A DNA stretch of 64,000 bases from NCBI GenBank assembly GCA_947503525.1, contig CANNEA010000001.1, positions 1,302,001-1,366,000 on the forward strand. The letters run 5' to 3'. Made by a program: the position numbers and the translations under genes. Of the stretch, positions 26,814 through 35,800 are shown piece after piece. This DNA comes from an uncultured Carboxylicivirga sp. (lineage in GTDB: Bacteria > Bacteroidota > Bacteroidia > Bacteroidales > Marinilabiliaceae). The notes under the pieces are model-generated. The model searched no databases. It saw only the letters and a list, made by a program, of their open reading frames with translations, and was not told the DNA's origin. Each line of letters starts with the position of its first letter. Position 1 is the first letter of the stretch.

Positions 26814-29057
26814 TTAGCTGTTTGGATAGGGGACCAGACAAGGTAATATGACCTTAAATTCGGCACCTTCACCGGGTTTTGTTATCACTTCAATACTTCC
26901 ATTCATTAGTTCAACCAGGCTTTTTGTAATAGATAAACCTAAACCCGTTCCACCATGTTTTTTTATTGTGGATTCATCAATCTGCCTGAAGCGATCAAAT
27001 ATAATTTTCAAATCACTTTCTGAAATGCCGGGTCCGGTATCTTTAACTGATATTTCCAGATTTATATCGTTCAGAACAGTGTAGTTGATTTTGACTGATC
27101 CTTCTTCAGTAAATTTTATGGCATTGGAAATTAAATTAAGCAATATTTGATATAACCTTAATTGATCCGTATTAATATGGAATGCTTCATTGATATCAAT
27201 GGGGAGAAGTTTTAATTGTATTGCCTTGTTCTGAGAGTTAATAAGCGTGTTGCCTACAGCAACAAGGTCTTTAAGCATCGAATTTAGGTTGCAATTGCTT
27301 AGTTTTATTTGTAATTGGCCAGATTCAATTTTACTGATATCAATTATGTCATTGATAAGTGTTAATAGATTCTCACCACTTTTTTTAACAAAGGACAGAT
27401 ATTCACCACGTTCATATTCATTCATATCGCTCTCAATTAGCAAATCGGTAAACCCAAGAATGGCATTCATAGGCGTTCGAATCTCATGCGACATGTTTGC
27501 TAAGAAAGAAGATTTTAGTTTGTCACTCTCTTCAGCTTTGTGTTTTGCAAATTTTAATTGATTTTCAAAATCCTTCTGTCCATCAATGTTTTGAATAACT
27601 CCCGTTATGCGAAGTGGTGTATCGTTATGGCACTCTGTTATCTTGCCATGAATAGAGAACCATGAAATTTGTTCATTCTTTTTTAAGAGTCTAATCTCAC
27701 ATTTGAATGCATCGGCCTTTCCTGTTTTGTGAAGGTTATACGCCTCCTTCATTTGCTCTCTATCCTGATAGTAAGTTATATCCTGCCAGTTGCCAGCATT
27801 AATTTTTAATTCATCACCGTATTGATAGCCCAGTAAAACGGCAAAATGATCATTGAAGTAGATAGATCCAGTTGTTAAGTCAACATCCCAAAGTCCTTCT
27901 CCTGCACCATCAACCGCTAGTTCGAGTCGTTTTTCGCTTTTAACTAATTCTAGCTCTACTTTTTTCCGTTTAATCATATCTGATACTAAAAGAATGATAA
28001 CTATAAGTAAAGAAATGAGGATGACAAATATGAAGATAAGTTCATTTTTAAACTGCGACACAAATGTTATTGGGACATTTATGATTTGCACATCATTAAA
28101 AGAATGTGGTGTAGAAAGGCCATGTTTTTTTAACATTACATGGTCAAGGGTATATGTTTGATCCGGAATGGTTATTAGTGCAGTTGGCTCCCCATTTAGT
28201 TTTGATAGTAACAATTGAGCAGAGAGCCTTCCCTGATCACCAGCTTTAAGGATTCTTCCTCCAACGATATAATCAGGCATCAGAAAATCCCAATTACTAT
28301 ACATGGGGATTTTAATTTTATCAAAAAAGTAATGTTTCTCCTTCATTAATTCATTAGGTACTCCATTACGGTTGGTATATATGCTTAACAAATAAATGGC
28401 TTTATTTTCAGCAGGGAGATTGTTAAGTTCTGATTTAAATTTGTAGGGATCGCCTGTGTCTAATTCTTTGTATTTTATGTTTTTATGATATTTTTCCATG
28501 GCATCTTCAAATTGGCGCATGAAAATTTTACCGGATAGGGTTTGATCAGTAACTACAATTATCTCATCCAGCTGAGGTTGTAATTCACTTATAAGATCTA
28601 ATGTCGCCTTAATGTCAATGTTTTCTGCAACAACAGAATGTTTTGTGCTATCGACAAGGTGCATGTATTCGTCAATATTATTAACACCGCAAAACACCGC
28701 AGGGATATCTCCCCAAATGGATTTTCCGTGTTCAATAAAAAAGTCAAAAGCCTTATTATCTGCACAAATAATTCCATCAATTTGATGATTGTTATACTTA
28801 AGTTGCAAGGTTTGTTTTAAGGCAATAAAATAGTCTTCATTCGAGAAATGCTTGCTATCCATATAATCATAGAACAAGCGAGTAGTTTCCTTTTGAGCAT
28901 AAAAGTTGGTTATTGCTTGATTGAGATCAGAGGCCCATTTGTAGTCTGAGTGATAGGAGTTGAGTACAACAATTTCTTTAAGGTCGTTGGCATTTGATGG
29001 TACAGAATAAAGGAATAGAATCAGAAGGGTCCAATAATTCCAAGGTCTTTTTGCCAT
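26814..29057 (-). CDS. Membrane histidine kinase with periplasmic ABC-substrate-binding-like sensor and PAS domain
   Basis: A 747-residue sensor kinase. Order: signal peptide/TM (about 5-23), a periplasmic domain of about 310 residues resembling the ABC_sub_bind type (KEIVVLNSYHSDYKWASDLNQAI, GIICADNKAFDFF, DEIIVVTDQTLSGKIF), TM (about 340-362), PAS (about 370-495, LELAVDGAGEGLWDVDL), HisKA with phosphoacceptor His524 (MSHEIRTPMNA) and a HATPase domain (NLISNAIKF, VKDTGPGIS, GGTGLGLSI). There is no receiver domain and no adjacent response regulator. The periplasmic domain suggests sensing of a small ligand. An orphan two-component kinase. Confidence 0.9.
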   Translation of the reverse strand: MAKRPWNYWTLLILFLYSVPSNANDLKEIVVLNSYHSDYKWASDLNQAITNFYAQKETTRLFYDYMDSKHFSNEDYFIALKQTLQLKYNNHQIDGIICADNKAFDFFIEHGKSIWGDIPAVFCGVNNIDEYMHLVDSTKHSVVAENIDIKATLDLISELQPQLDEIIVVTDQTLSGKIFMRQFEDAMEKYHKNIKYKELDTGDPYKFKSELNNLPAENKAIYLLSIYTNRNGVPNELMKEKHYFFDKIKIPMYSNWDFLMPDYIVGGRILKAGDQGRLSAQLLLSKLNGEPTALITIPDQTYTLDHVMLKKHGLSTPHSFNDVQIINVPITFVSQFKNELIFIFVILISLLIVIILLVSDMIKRKKVELELVKSEKRLELAVDGAGEGLWDVDLTTGSIYFNDHFAVLLGYQYGDELKINAGNWQDITYYQDREQMKEAYNLHKTGKADAFKCEIRLLKKNEQISWFSIHGKITECHNDTPLRITGVIQNIDGQKDFENQLKFAKHKAEESDKLKSSFLANMSHEIRTPMNAILGFTDLLIESDMNEYERGEYLSFVKKSGENLLTLINDIIDISKIESGQLQIKLSNCNLNSMLKDLVAVGNTLINSQNKAIQLKLLPIDINEAFHINTDQLRLYQILLNLISNAIKFTEEGSVKINYTVLNDINLEISVKDTGPGISESDLKIIFDRFRQIDESTIKKHGGTGLGLSITKSLVELMNGSIEVITKPGEGAEFKVILPCLVPYPNS

Positions 29058-29199
29058 TTCGCTAATAATATAACTAAATTGTAGTTTCAGTTTGATTATT
29101 TTGGGTTTAAGTAATAGATAAATATAGTAAAAGTATTAGTAATTAGAAATGTAAACTCGAATTGAGAATTATTCAAAATAACTTTATAAAAATTGTGCA

Positions 29200-29221
29200 G
29201 GAAATAAATGGCTTAAACGTC
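29200..29221 (+). promoter_or_regulatory. ECF-type promoter motif, copy 1, before the sigma gene
   Basis: GGAAA (29200-29204), 13 nt, then CGTC (29218-29221), followed by TTATA and TAGAATAAG. It lies 21 nt before the sigma start and fits ECF -35/-10 elements. Identical elements and spacing recur at 29827 and 31809, so this probably mediates autoregulation. Confidence 0.65.
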
Positions 29222-29242
29222 TTATACTGTAGAATAAGATAA

Positions 29243-29818
29243 ATGATTGACGAACGCTTATTAATAAAAAGGATAAAGGCCGGTGATAAAAGTGCCTATC
29301 GATTGTTGTTGGAAAACCAGCATAAGCGAGTTATTCATATATGCCTTTCTTTTGTGCAACAATCTGAAGATGCCGAAGATATTGCACAAGAAGTTTTTAT
29401 AGAGGTGTTTAGATCCATTGAATCCTATCGAGCTGATGCTAGTCTTTCTACCTGGTTGTATCGATTGGCTGTGAATAAATCTTTAGATTTTATCAGGCAA
29501 AAGAAACGAAAGAAAAGAGGATATGGTTTACAAACATCATTTGATGATAAAGACATTAATGTGGAAAATCAAATGACGCAATTATCGATTAGTGATGCTT
29601 TAGAAGAAAAAGACAGAGTTAAAATATTACATTCGGCAATGGCTTTACTTCCTGAACGTCAAAGAGTGGCGCTAACATTGTCTAAGTTAGATGAGCTAAG
29701 TCAAAAAGAAGTGGCTAAGATACTAGAGGTCTCGGAAGGATCAGTTGAGTCGCTATTAGTTAGAGCCCGGAAGAAATTGAAAGAAATCTTAATGCCTCAT
29801 AAAGAACAAATTTTATAA
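29243..29818 (+). CDS. ECF-type sigma factor heading the envelope-stress/efflux locus
   Basis: A 191-residue group IV sigma factor. Region 2: SEDAEDIAQEVFIEVFRSIESYRADASLSTWLYRLAVNKSLDFIRQKKRK. Region 4 HTH: LSQKEVAKILEVSEGSVESLLVRARKKL. Downstream on the same strand are a one-TM protein, a Spy/CnrX-like sensor and a double Spy-like protein, an arrangement resembling the cnrYXH metal-sensing module. A GGAAA-N13-CGTC motif lies just upstream and recurs before the next gene and before the efflux operon, so these are its probable targets (inference). Confidence 0.92.
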   Translation: MIDERLLIKRIKAGDKSAYRLLLENQHKRVIHICLSFVQQSEDAEDIAQEVFIEVFRSIESYRADASLSTWLYRLAVNKSLDFIRQKKRKKRGYGLQTSFDDKDINVENQMTQLSISDALEEKDRVKILHSAMALLPERQRVALTLSKLDELSQKEVAKILEVSEGSVESLLVRARKKLKEILMPHKEQIL

Positions 29819-29826
29819 GAGGTGAA

Positions 29827-29848
29827 GGAAATTTTAAAGAATATCGTC
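29827..29848 (+). promoter_or_regulatory. ECF-type promoter motif, copy 2, before the anti-sigma candidate
   Basis: GGAAA (29827-29831), 13 nt, CGTC (29845-29848), then TATATAA. It starts 8 nt after the sigma stop and ends 20 nt before the next ATG. Spacing is identical to copies 1 and 3. Confidence 0.65.
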
Positions 29849-29868
29849 TATATAATTGGAGCATAGAT

Positions 29869-30213
29869 ATGAACAACGAAAAGCAACATATAAAAGAATT
29901 AGAAAAGATCATAAACACTGATCTTATACCCAACGATTATATTGTGTCTTCTGGTTTTGTAGATTCGGTGATGCAAAAAGTGGATGCTGACCTTCAAAAA
30001 AAGCCATTATTAAAAACTTTTATTGCGGTGGCAGCTTCAATTGCAATGATTATGCTTTTGGGTAATTTGGCAATTGTGATGAGTCAAATAAATACTACTG
30101 TTGAGAATCAGGTTCTAGATGAATGGGCATCCGGTTATGATTCATCTGATAAAAGTACCTGGTCGGAATATTACGATATTGAACTCTTGGCGTCAAGTGA
30201 AAAAATAAAATAA
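29869..30213 (+). CDS. One-TM protein, candidate anti-sigma factor
   Basis: 114 residues: a charged, helical cytoplasmic N-terminus (about 1-45), one transmembrane helix (about 48-72, FIAVAASIAMIMLLGNLAIVM) and a short acidic periplasmic tail. This topology, and the position directly after an ECF sigma gene, fit a small anti-sigma factor of the CnrY type, although no zinc-binding (ZAS) motif is visible and I see no direct sequence match. The next gene begins 1 nt after the stop, which implies tight coupling with the Spy-like sensor. Role inferred from context. Confidence 0.6.
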   Translation: MNNEKQHIKELEKIINTDLIPNDYIVSSGFVDSVMQKVDADLQKKPLLKTFIAVAASIAMIMLLGNLAIVMSQINTTVENQVLDEWASGYDSSDKSTWSEYYDIELLASSEKIK

Positions 30214-30214
30214 C

Positions 30215-30727
30215 ATGAATAAGAATTGCAAAATATGCTGGACTATATTGGTCATTTTCTTTGTAGCTAATGTTGCATTGTTATCACTGTGGTGGCTAAA
30301 GTCTGAAAAGGAAGGTTCAACAACAGTATACAAAGAGTCGAGTAAAGATAAAGCAAGAACAAGGCTTCGGGATCATTTCAGAGATGAACTGGAGATGGAT
30401 GAAAGTCAGTTTGATGGATTTAATCAGATGCGAAATGAGCACATGCAAAAGATTGCCTTACATCAAATGCAGATTGACAGTATAGATAGTTTGTTGAAGA
30501 ATATAACTTTTTCAAGTGTTGATAATCCAGAACAGATAGCCATATATGCTGATCAAATGGCTGAACATCATAAGCAGATTGAATTATTGAATTATAGTCA
30601 CTACAAAAGTCTTAGAAAAAATTGTCGGAATGATATGCAAAGAGAACGAATGGATAATACATTCAGACGATTAATAGAGAAGAAACATAAAAGACACCGT
30701 CGGGGCAGAGGCTCTCATAAAAATTAG
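30215..30727 (+). CDS. Membrane-anchored Spy/CnrX-like periplasmic sensor
   Basis: 170 residues. An N-terminal membrane anchor (about 7-29, WTILVIFFVANVALLSLWW) is followed by a periplasmic, strongly helical domain rich in Met, His, Gln and Arg (MRNEHMQKIALHQMQ, QMAEHHKQIELLNYSHY) and a very basic tail. This fits the periplasmic heavy-metal sensor / Spy-CpxP group, in which CnrX binds metal and releases the anti-sigma factor. His/Met enrichment is compatible with metal binding but not proof. It starts 1 nt after the anti-sigma candidate. Confidence 0.72.
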   Translation: MNKNCKICWTILVIFFVANVALLSLWWLKSEKEGSTTVYKESSKDKARTRLRDHFRDELEMDESQFDGFNQMRNEHMQKIALHQMQIDSIDSLLKNITFSSVDNPEQIAIYADQMAEHHKQIELLNYSHYKSLRKNCRNDMQRERMDNTFRRLIEKKHKRHRRGRGSHKN

Positions 30728-30788
30728 GTATTAAATATTGATTAATAGTATGATAGTTAAAGGCGCGCTTTAGCTTAATGAAATAGGT

Positions 30789-31688
30789 ATGTCAAATTTT
30801 AAACAAAATGTCATGAAAAATAAAGTAATAACAAGTGTAATAGTAATTGTAATGATATTGTCCGTTGCACAGGCGCAGAGACCAATATCGTATCAAAAAG
30901 GTAATAAAGGACAAAGTACTTGGAGAAGCGATTTAAGCCAGGATCAGAAAGACCAATTAAAGGCAAAACAAACAAGCTATAAGATGGCCATTAAGTCAAA
31001 TAAGAATCAGCTTAATGAATTGATGGCCAGAAAAAGAACCTTAGAAACAACAGATCCGGTTGATGCTAAAGCGCTGTACAAATGTTTGGCTTCTATTAAT
31101 GAACTAAAAAGCGAGATGCAGAAACAAAGCATTCGTCATCAACAAGATGTGAAAAGTGTATTGACTGATGAACAGGTATTGGCATTTGAGTCGAAAAAAG
31201 GAAATGGATATAAAAAAGGGCAATCATGTGATGGACCTGGTCAATATCAGGGAAACAAAAAAGGAAACAAAAGAGGCAGAGGTCATCAGTACGGGCAAGG
31301 CAGTGGTAAAGGTCAAGGCCAAGGAACAGCAAATGGCAAAAGAGGAGGTAATAAAGGCCAGAGAAAAAATGGTAGGTTTGAAAAACTTAATCTAACTGAA
31401 GATCAAATGGCTTTTATGGAGAAATCCAGATTAGATTTTATGAAGACTCAACAAGGTTTAATGAATCAACTTAATGAATTAAGCGCAAAGCTTAAAACTA
31501 GTACCACAGGTAAAGCGGTAGATTTAAAAAACATCGACAAGATTATTGATCAGCAAAGTAAAATTAAGTTACAAATGGCCCAGAAGAAAGCCGATCATAT
31601 TATTGAAGTACGTGAACAATTAACTGACGAGCAAAAGTTAATGTTGGATACAAAACATTCAAGAGGCCGCAGAATGGCCATGAGGTAA
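30789..31688 (+). CDS. Secreted protein with two Spy/CpxP-like halves joined by a Gly/Lys/Gln-rich linker
   Basis: 299 residues. A signal peptide (VITSVIVIVMILSVAQAQ) is followed by a first helical half that opens with DLSQDQKDQLK and closes with LTDEQVLAFES. Next comes a low-complexity linker (about residues 135-195) of Gly, Lys, Gln, Asn and Arg, and then a second half with LNLTEDQMAFMEK and LTDEQKLMLDT. Each half therefore has two LTxxQ-type motifs, as in a single Spy/CpxP chaperone. The mature protein is very basic. It probably acts as a periplasmic chaperone or stress sensor with the gene before it. ATG 30813 is an equally good start. A terminator follows. Confidence 0.72.
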   Translation: MSNFKQNVMKNKVITSVIVIVMILSVAQAQRPISYQKGNKGQSTWRSDLSQDQKDQLKAKQTSYKMAIKSNKNQLNELMARKRTLETTDPVDAKALYKCLASINELKSEMQKQSIRHQQDVKSVLTDEQVLAFESKKGNGYKKGQSCDGPGQYQGNKKGNKRGRGHQYGQGSGKGQGQGTANGKRGGNKGQRKNGRFEKLNLTEDQMAFMEKSRLDFMKTQQGLMNQLNELSAKLKTSTTGKAVDLKNIDKIIDQQSKIKLQMAQKKADHIIEVREQLTDEQKLMLDTKHSRGRRMAMR

Positions 31689-31728
31689 CTATACTATTGG
31701 TACATATATTTAAAACATAGACAATTTT

Positions 31729-31772
31729 AAGGGCTCTTAATTTGCTACTGGCTTATTAAGGGCCCTTTTTTT
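31729..31772 (+). terminator. Intrinsic terminator separating the sigma operon from the efflux operon
   Basis: A 13-bp stem (31729-31741 with 31755-31767, one G-U pair) is followed by a seven-T run. It ends the sigma/Spy operon, so the efflux genes need their own promoter. Confidence 0.85.
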
Positions 31773-31808
31773 GAGTAAGCATTATGAGAAAAATAAACTT
31801 ATATCGAA

Positions 31809-31830
31809 GGAAAAAATACTATCAATCGTC
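31809..31830 (+). promoter_or_regulatory. ECF-type promoter motif, copy 3, before the efflux operon
   Basis: GGAAA (31809-31813), 13 nt, CGTC (31827-31830), then TATATAGAATAAG. The downstream TAGAATAAG is shared with copy 1. Start of transcription would be near 31837, leaving a leader of about 155 nt before the first gene. Confidence 0.65.
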
Positions 31831-31857
31831 TATATAGAATAAGCTTCATTTTGTTGA

Positions 31858-31893
31858 TGTTCGTTAACGAACAGTGCGTATCGATACCGAACA
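31858..31893. promoter_or_regulatory. 16-bp perfect palindrome plus repeated half-site in the efflux operon leader
   Basis: TGTTCGTTAACGAACA (31858-31873) is perfectly self-complementary. The half-site CGAACA recurs at 31888-31893, exactly 20 bp downstream, and a further palindrome GTATCGATAC lies at 31878-31887. This looks like an operator of a dimeric regulator. The rest of the 31773-31993 leader shows no ORF. Confidence 0.55.
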
Positions 31894-31993
31894 CTCATAG
31901 CTTTTTAGTATATTAGACAATGTTTTGTAAAAGAATGAACTAGTCAAATTAGTACAGTCTTTGATAAACATCGGTAACCTAAATCATTTAGTC

Positions 31994-32884
31994 TTGAAGA
32001 TAGAAATTAAAGATCTGAGTCAGGTTTATAAAAATGACTTCAGAGCACTTGATAAAGTCAACTTAGAAATAAATCCTGGAATGTTTGGTTTACTTGGTCC
32101 TAATGGAGCAGGTAAATCTACGCTTATGCGCGTTCTTGTTACCTTACTCAAACCAAGTCATGGCGAAGTATATGTTAATGGCGACGCATTGTCTAAGAAT
32201 AGAGGTGAGATCCGTTCATATCTGGGCTATCTTCCTCAGGATTTTCGTTTTTTCTCAAAGTTACGGACATGGGAGTTTTTAGATTATGCGGCTTCTTTAG
32301 CTGGCATTCACAATAAAAAGAAACGATTAGCTGAAGTTGATGATTTATTAGAGCAAGTGGGATTATTCGATGTTCGTAATCGATTTGCCAACAAGTTATC
32401 CGGTGGTATGAAGAGGAGACTGGGGATAGCTCAGGCCTTGGTTGGAGATCCTAAAATTGTTGTGGTTGATGAACCTACAACAGGTCTAGACCCCGAAGAG
32501 CGCATTCGATTCAGAAATATTCTATCCAACCTTAGTCAGAAGGAGGTTATTATTATTCTATCCACTCATATTGTAGGAGATATTTCTTCTACCTGTAGTC
32601 AGATGGCTTTATTAAATGGTGGACAAGTTCATTTTACCGGCTCTCCTGAGCAGTTTGTTAAGCAATCTAAGGGACATGTGTTTAAAACGAGTGTCACTTT
32701 CGATGAAATGAAAACAATTAGTGAGGCCTATCCGGTAATTACATCGGTACCTGATGCTGGAGGTTATGAGGTAGAGTTTGTGGCGGATAATGTTAATGGA
32801 TGGAAGGCGTCAGCAATTGATCCGAACCTCGAGCATGCCTACGTTTATTTTATGGAATATTTAGCCAATACAAAAAAAGCATAA
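31994..32884 (+). CDS. ABC transporter ATPase, first gene of the hybrid efflux operon
   Basis: About 296 residues. A cytoplasmic ABC ATPase with Walker A GLLGPNGAGKST, Q-loop LPQDFR, signature LSGGMKRR, Walker B IVVVDEPTTGLDP and the H-loop STHI. No ATG fits; TTG at 31994 gives the expected N-terminus (MKIEIKDLSQVYKN), while TTG 31961 would add 11 residues. The sequence is clearly paralogous to the ATPase fused to the RND pump at 41946 (shared ERIRFRN and STHI-DISS-C-Q-A). The next gene, 3 nt on, is a permease, so it energises an ABC-2-type exporter, possibly as a heterodimer with the fused ATPase. Confidence 0.93.
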   Translation: MKIEIKDLSQVYKNDFRALDKVNLEINPGMFGLLGPNGAGKSTLMRVLVTLLKPSHGEVYVNGDALSKNRGEIRSYLGYLPQDFRFFSKLRTWEFLDYAASLAGIHNKKKRLAEVDDLLEQVGLFDVRNRFANKLSGGMKRRLGIAQALVGDPKIVVVDEPTTGLDPEERIRFRNILSNLSQKEVIIILSTHIVGDISSTCSQMALLNGGQVHFTGSPEQFVKQSKGHVFKTSVTFDEMKTISEAYPVITSVPDAGGYEVEFVADNVNGWKASAIDPNLEHAYVYFMEYLANTKKA

Positions 32885-32887
32885 GGG

Positions 32888-35800
32888 ATGATTTCATTAT
32901 TTAACGTTAGAACAGTTTCCCGTTTCGAATCTAAAACCTTATTACGGAGTTGGTTTTTCAGAATATTCGCTGGAGTTGGTTTTTTCTTTTTACTCATGTT
33001 TAACATGTTTGCGGTTGCTGCAATTGGTGATGGTGCTTGGCCAGGACGTCTGGTGCCTTCAGCAGTCCCTTATTTTAATATGTGGATGTTGAATATCGCA
33101 CAGGCCATTATTGCGGTTTTTCTTTCTGCTGATTTTTTAGGACGTGACAAAAAGCTGGATACCACGGAAGCTTTTTATGTGAGAAGTATGTCCAATATGG
33201 ATTATGTTATTGGCAAGACCATTGGTATCATGAAGGTATTTTTGGTGCTTAATGTAATCGTTCTTTTCCTGGGTATTTTATTCACCTTAATTGGTAATGA
33301 AGTGCCCGTTAATTGGACTTCCTTTTTGATTTATCCATTATTGATTTCATTACCTACACTGGTGTTTGTATTGGGTTTATCCTTTTTTGTGATGACCCTT
33401 ATTCGTAATCAGGCAATAACCTTTGTGTTAATGTTGGGTTTCATTGCATTATCCTTATTTTATATACGTAATAAATGGTTTGGTATATTTGACTTCCTGG
33501 GATTCTTTACACCATTTATGCGTTCGGATTTTACAGGTTTTGGTAATGAATCGGATCTGCTATTTATTCGATTAGGAATTTTATTGTTGGGTGTCGTATT
33601 TATTTTGGCAACGGTTTGGCGATTACCACGTCTTGAACAACAGAAGTATTCGAAGGTAACGCTGGTCGTTAGTATGTCAATAATGTTTAGTGCGGGAATT
33701 GGATTATTACTATTAAAGGCAAACAGAGATTATGGTAATACACAATTAAGAGTTGAGATCAACACTTTAAACGAAGGATTAAAAGATTCTCCGTACAAAA
33801 TTAAGGCATACGATGTAGATCTAAAACATAGTGAAAAATCTATAGCTTGTATAGCAACACTAAATTTAGAATTGGAAGATAAGAAGAATGAATTAGTATT
33901 GGCTTTGAATCCGGGATTGAAAGTATCTAAGATAAGCAGTGGAACAAATCAACTTCAGTTTGAAAGGAAAGGGCATCTTATAATTGTTAAAACGAGTTTG
34001 GTTCAATCGCAATCGTTTGATTTAAAAATAGAATACGATGGGCAGATTAATGATATGGCCATGTATCCCGAAGTTGATGAAGAGGCTTTATTGTCTTTGA
34101 ACAGATTAGACCCCATATTGGCTAATAAGCAATTTAGTTTTATTAATCCAAACTATGTATTGCTTACAAGGGAGGCCAATTGGTATCCGGTGGTTGCAAG
34201 TAAATTGTATTGGACACGTTATCCATTTACTGAAATGAACTTAAATGTTTCTACTAAAAATGGATTGACTGTTATTTCACAAGGCAATGTGGTAGAGTCT
34301 GATAATGGTGTATGGCAGTTCTCACCTGAACAAAAATTGAATGCATATAGCCTGGTTATTGGTCAATACGATCATCTTCGCACAACTGTTGATAGTATTG
34401 AGTTTAATCTTTACCATCATAAAAAGCATGATTTTTTCAAACCTTATTTCACCGAATTGTCGGATACTGCTTCACATATAATCAAAGGGATTAAGGATGA
34501 TTTTGAACGAAAGCTTGGTGTAAAATATCCGTTCAAACGATTTTCTGTTATAGAATCACCAATTAATATGTATAGCTATCTTCGAAACTGGTCATTAGCA
34601 ACTGAAAGTGTTATGCCGGAAATGGTGCTTTTCCCAGAAAGCGGTGGAGGTACTTGGCAAAATGATTTATCACGAAAAAAAGAAAGAATTGAAGATCGCA
34701 GTAAAGACAATAACGAAGATAAATCTGAAAAGGAAGTCCAAGTTGAAGTTCTAAAAAGTTACATTGGTGATAATTTTATTAAGCCGCAACGTTTCTTCTT
34801 TGGTCGTCGCCAGGATGGTGAGCGAAGTGTTGAAAATTGGGGGCGTTATCAGGTTTTTCCAAACTATTTTACTTATTCAAATTCAGTTGAAGAAGATGGT
34901 TATCCACTACTCACAATTGCCATGGAAAATTATCTTCATAAGCGATTAAGTGAAACTCAGCGGCGTGGCTTAGGTGGCTTATCGCCTAATGATGAGGTGA
35001 TTCTTAAATTGAGAGAGAAAAGTTTAGCTGATCTTATAAAGGATGAAGATGTGAATACTCTGGGAAATGTATTTGCCTCAAAGGGAAGTCAGTTATTATC
35101 CAACCTTAAAGTTAATAATGAAGAAGGAAGCTTTGATACCGATTTGGATGAAATGATAAGCGAATCTCGATTTAAAAATGTCAGTTTGTCTGAATTTTCA
35201 ATTACCATGGATGAGCTGGCTCAAACCGATTTTAGTAACTTATATGGCTCATGGTTAAATGATCAGGATATTCCTGCATTTTTGTTTGGATCAATCAATG
35301 TATGGGAAGTTAAAGAAGGCAATCGGATTCGTTATTTTATGAAGGTGCCGGTTAGCAATCATGGTGAGGTAGATGGTATTTTAAGTTTTACCATTCGCGA
35401 AGGACAAAGAAGAGGTGGAGGTCGAGGAGGTCGTTTTCGATCACGATTTGGAATGGATGGAGATGATGATTCAAATAATCAAAGTTTCGTCATTAAAAAA
35501 GGAGAGACAAGCGATATTGGATTTATGTTGGATGATCTTCCTCGAGAGGTACAGGTAGAAACTTATCTGGCTAAGAATATTCCATCTAGTCAGCGTTTAG
35601 AAACCAATGATGTCATTACGGATCAGAAAAAAATAAAATATTTTGAAGGTAAAAGTCCTTCAAATACACGACTTAAGCATAGTGAAGATTTTGAGATAAT
35701 TGTAGATAACGAAGATGAAAGCTGCACTTTGGTTAATACAGGTGAGAGTAGAACAATTAAGGATTGGTGGGCCAGCAAGCAAAATCAGGATGAGGAAAGT

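Noticed and set aside
26750-26872. 41-residue N-terminal extension of rsmE
   Set aside because: It overlaps the end of the histidine kinase gene and does not resemble RsmE; ATG 26749 gives the normal start.
31168-31395. 75-residue plus-strand ORF inside the double Spy-like gene
   Set aside because: It is an alternative frame of the low-complexity Gly/Lys linker; its composition comes from the repeat bias.
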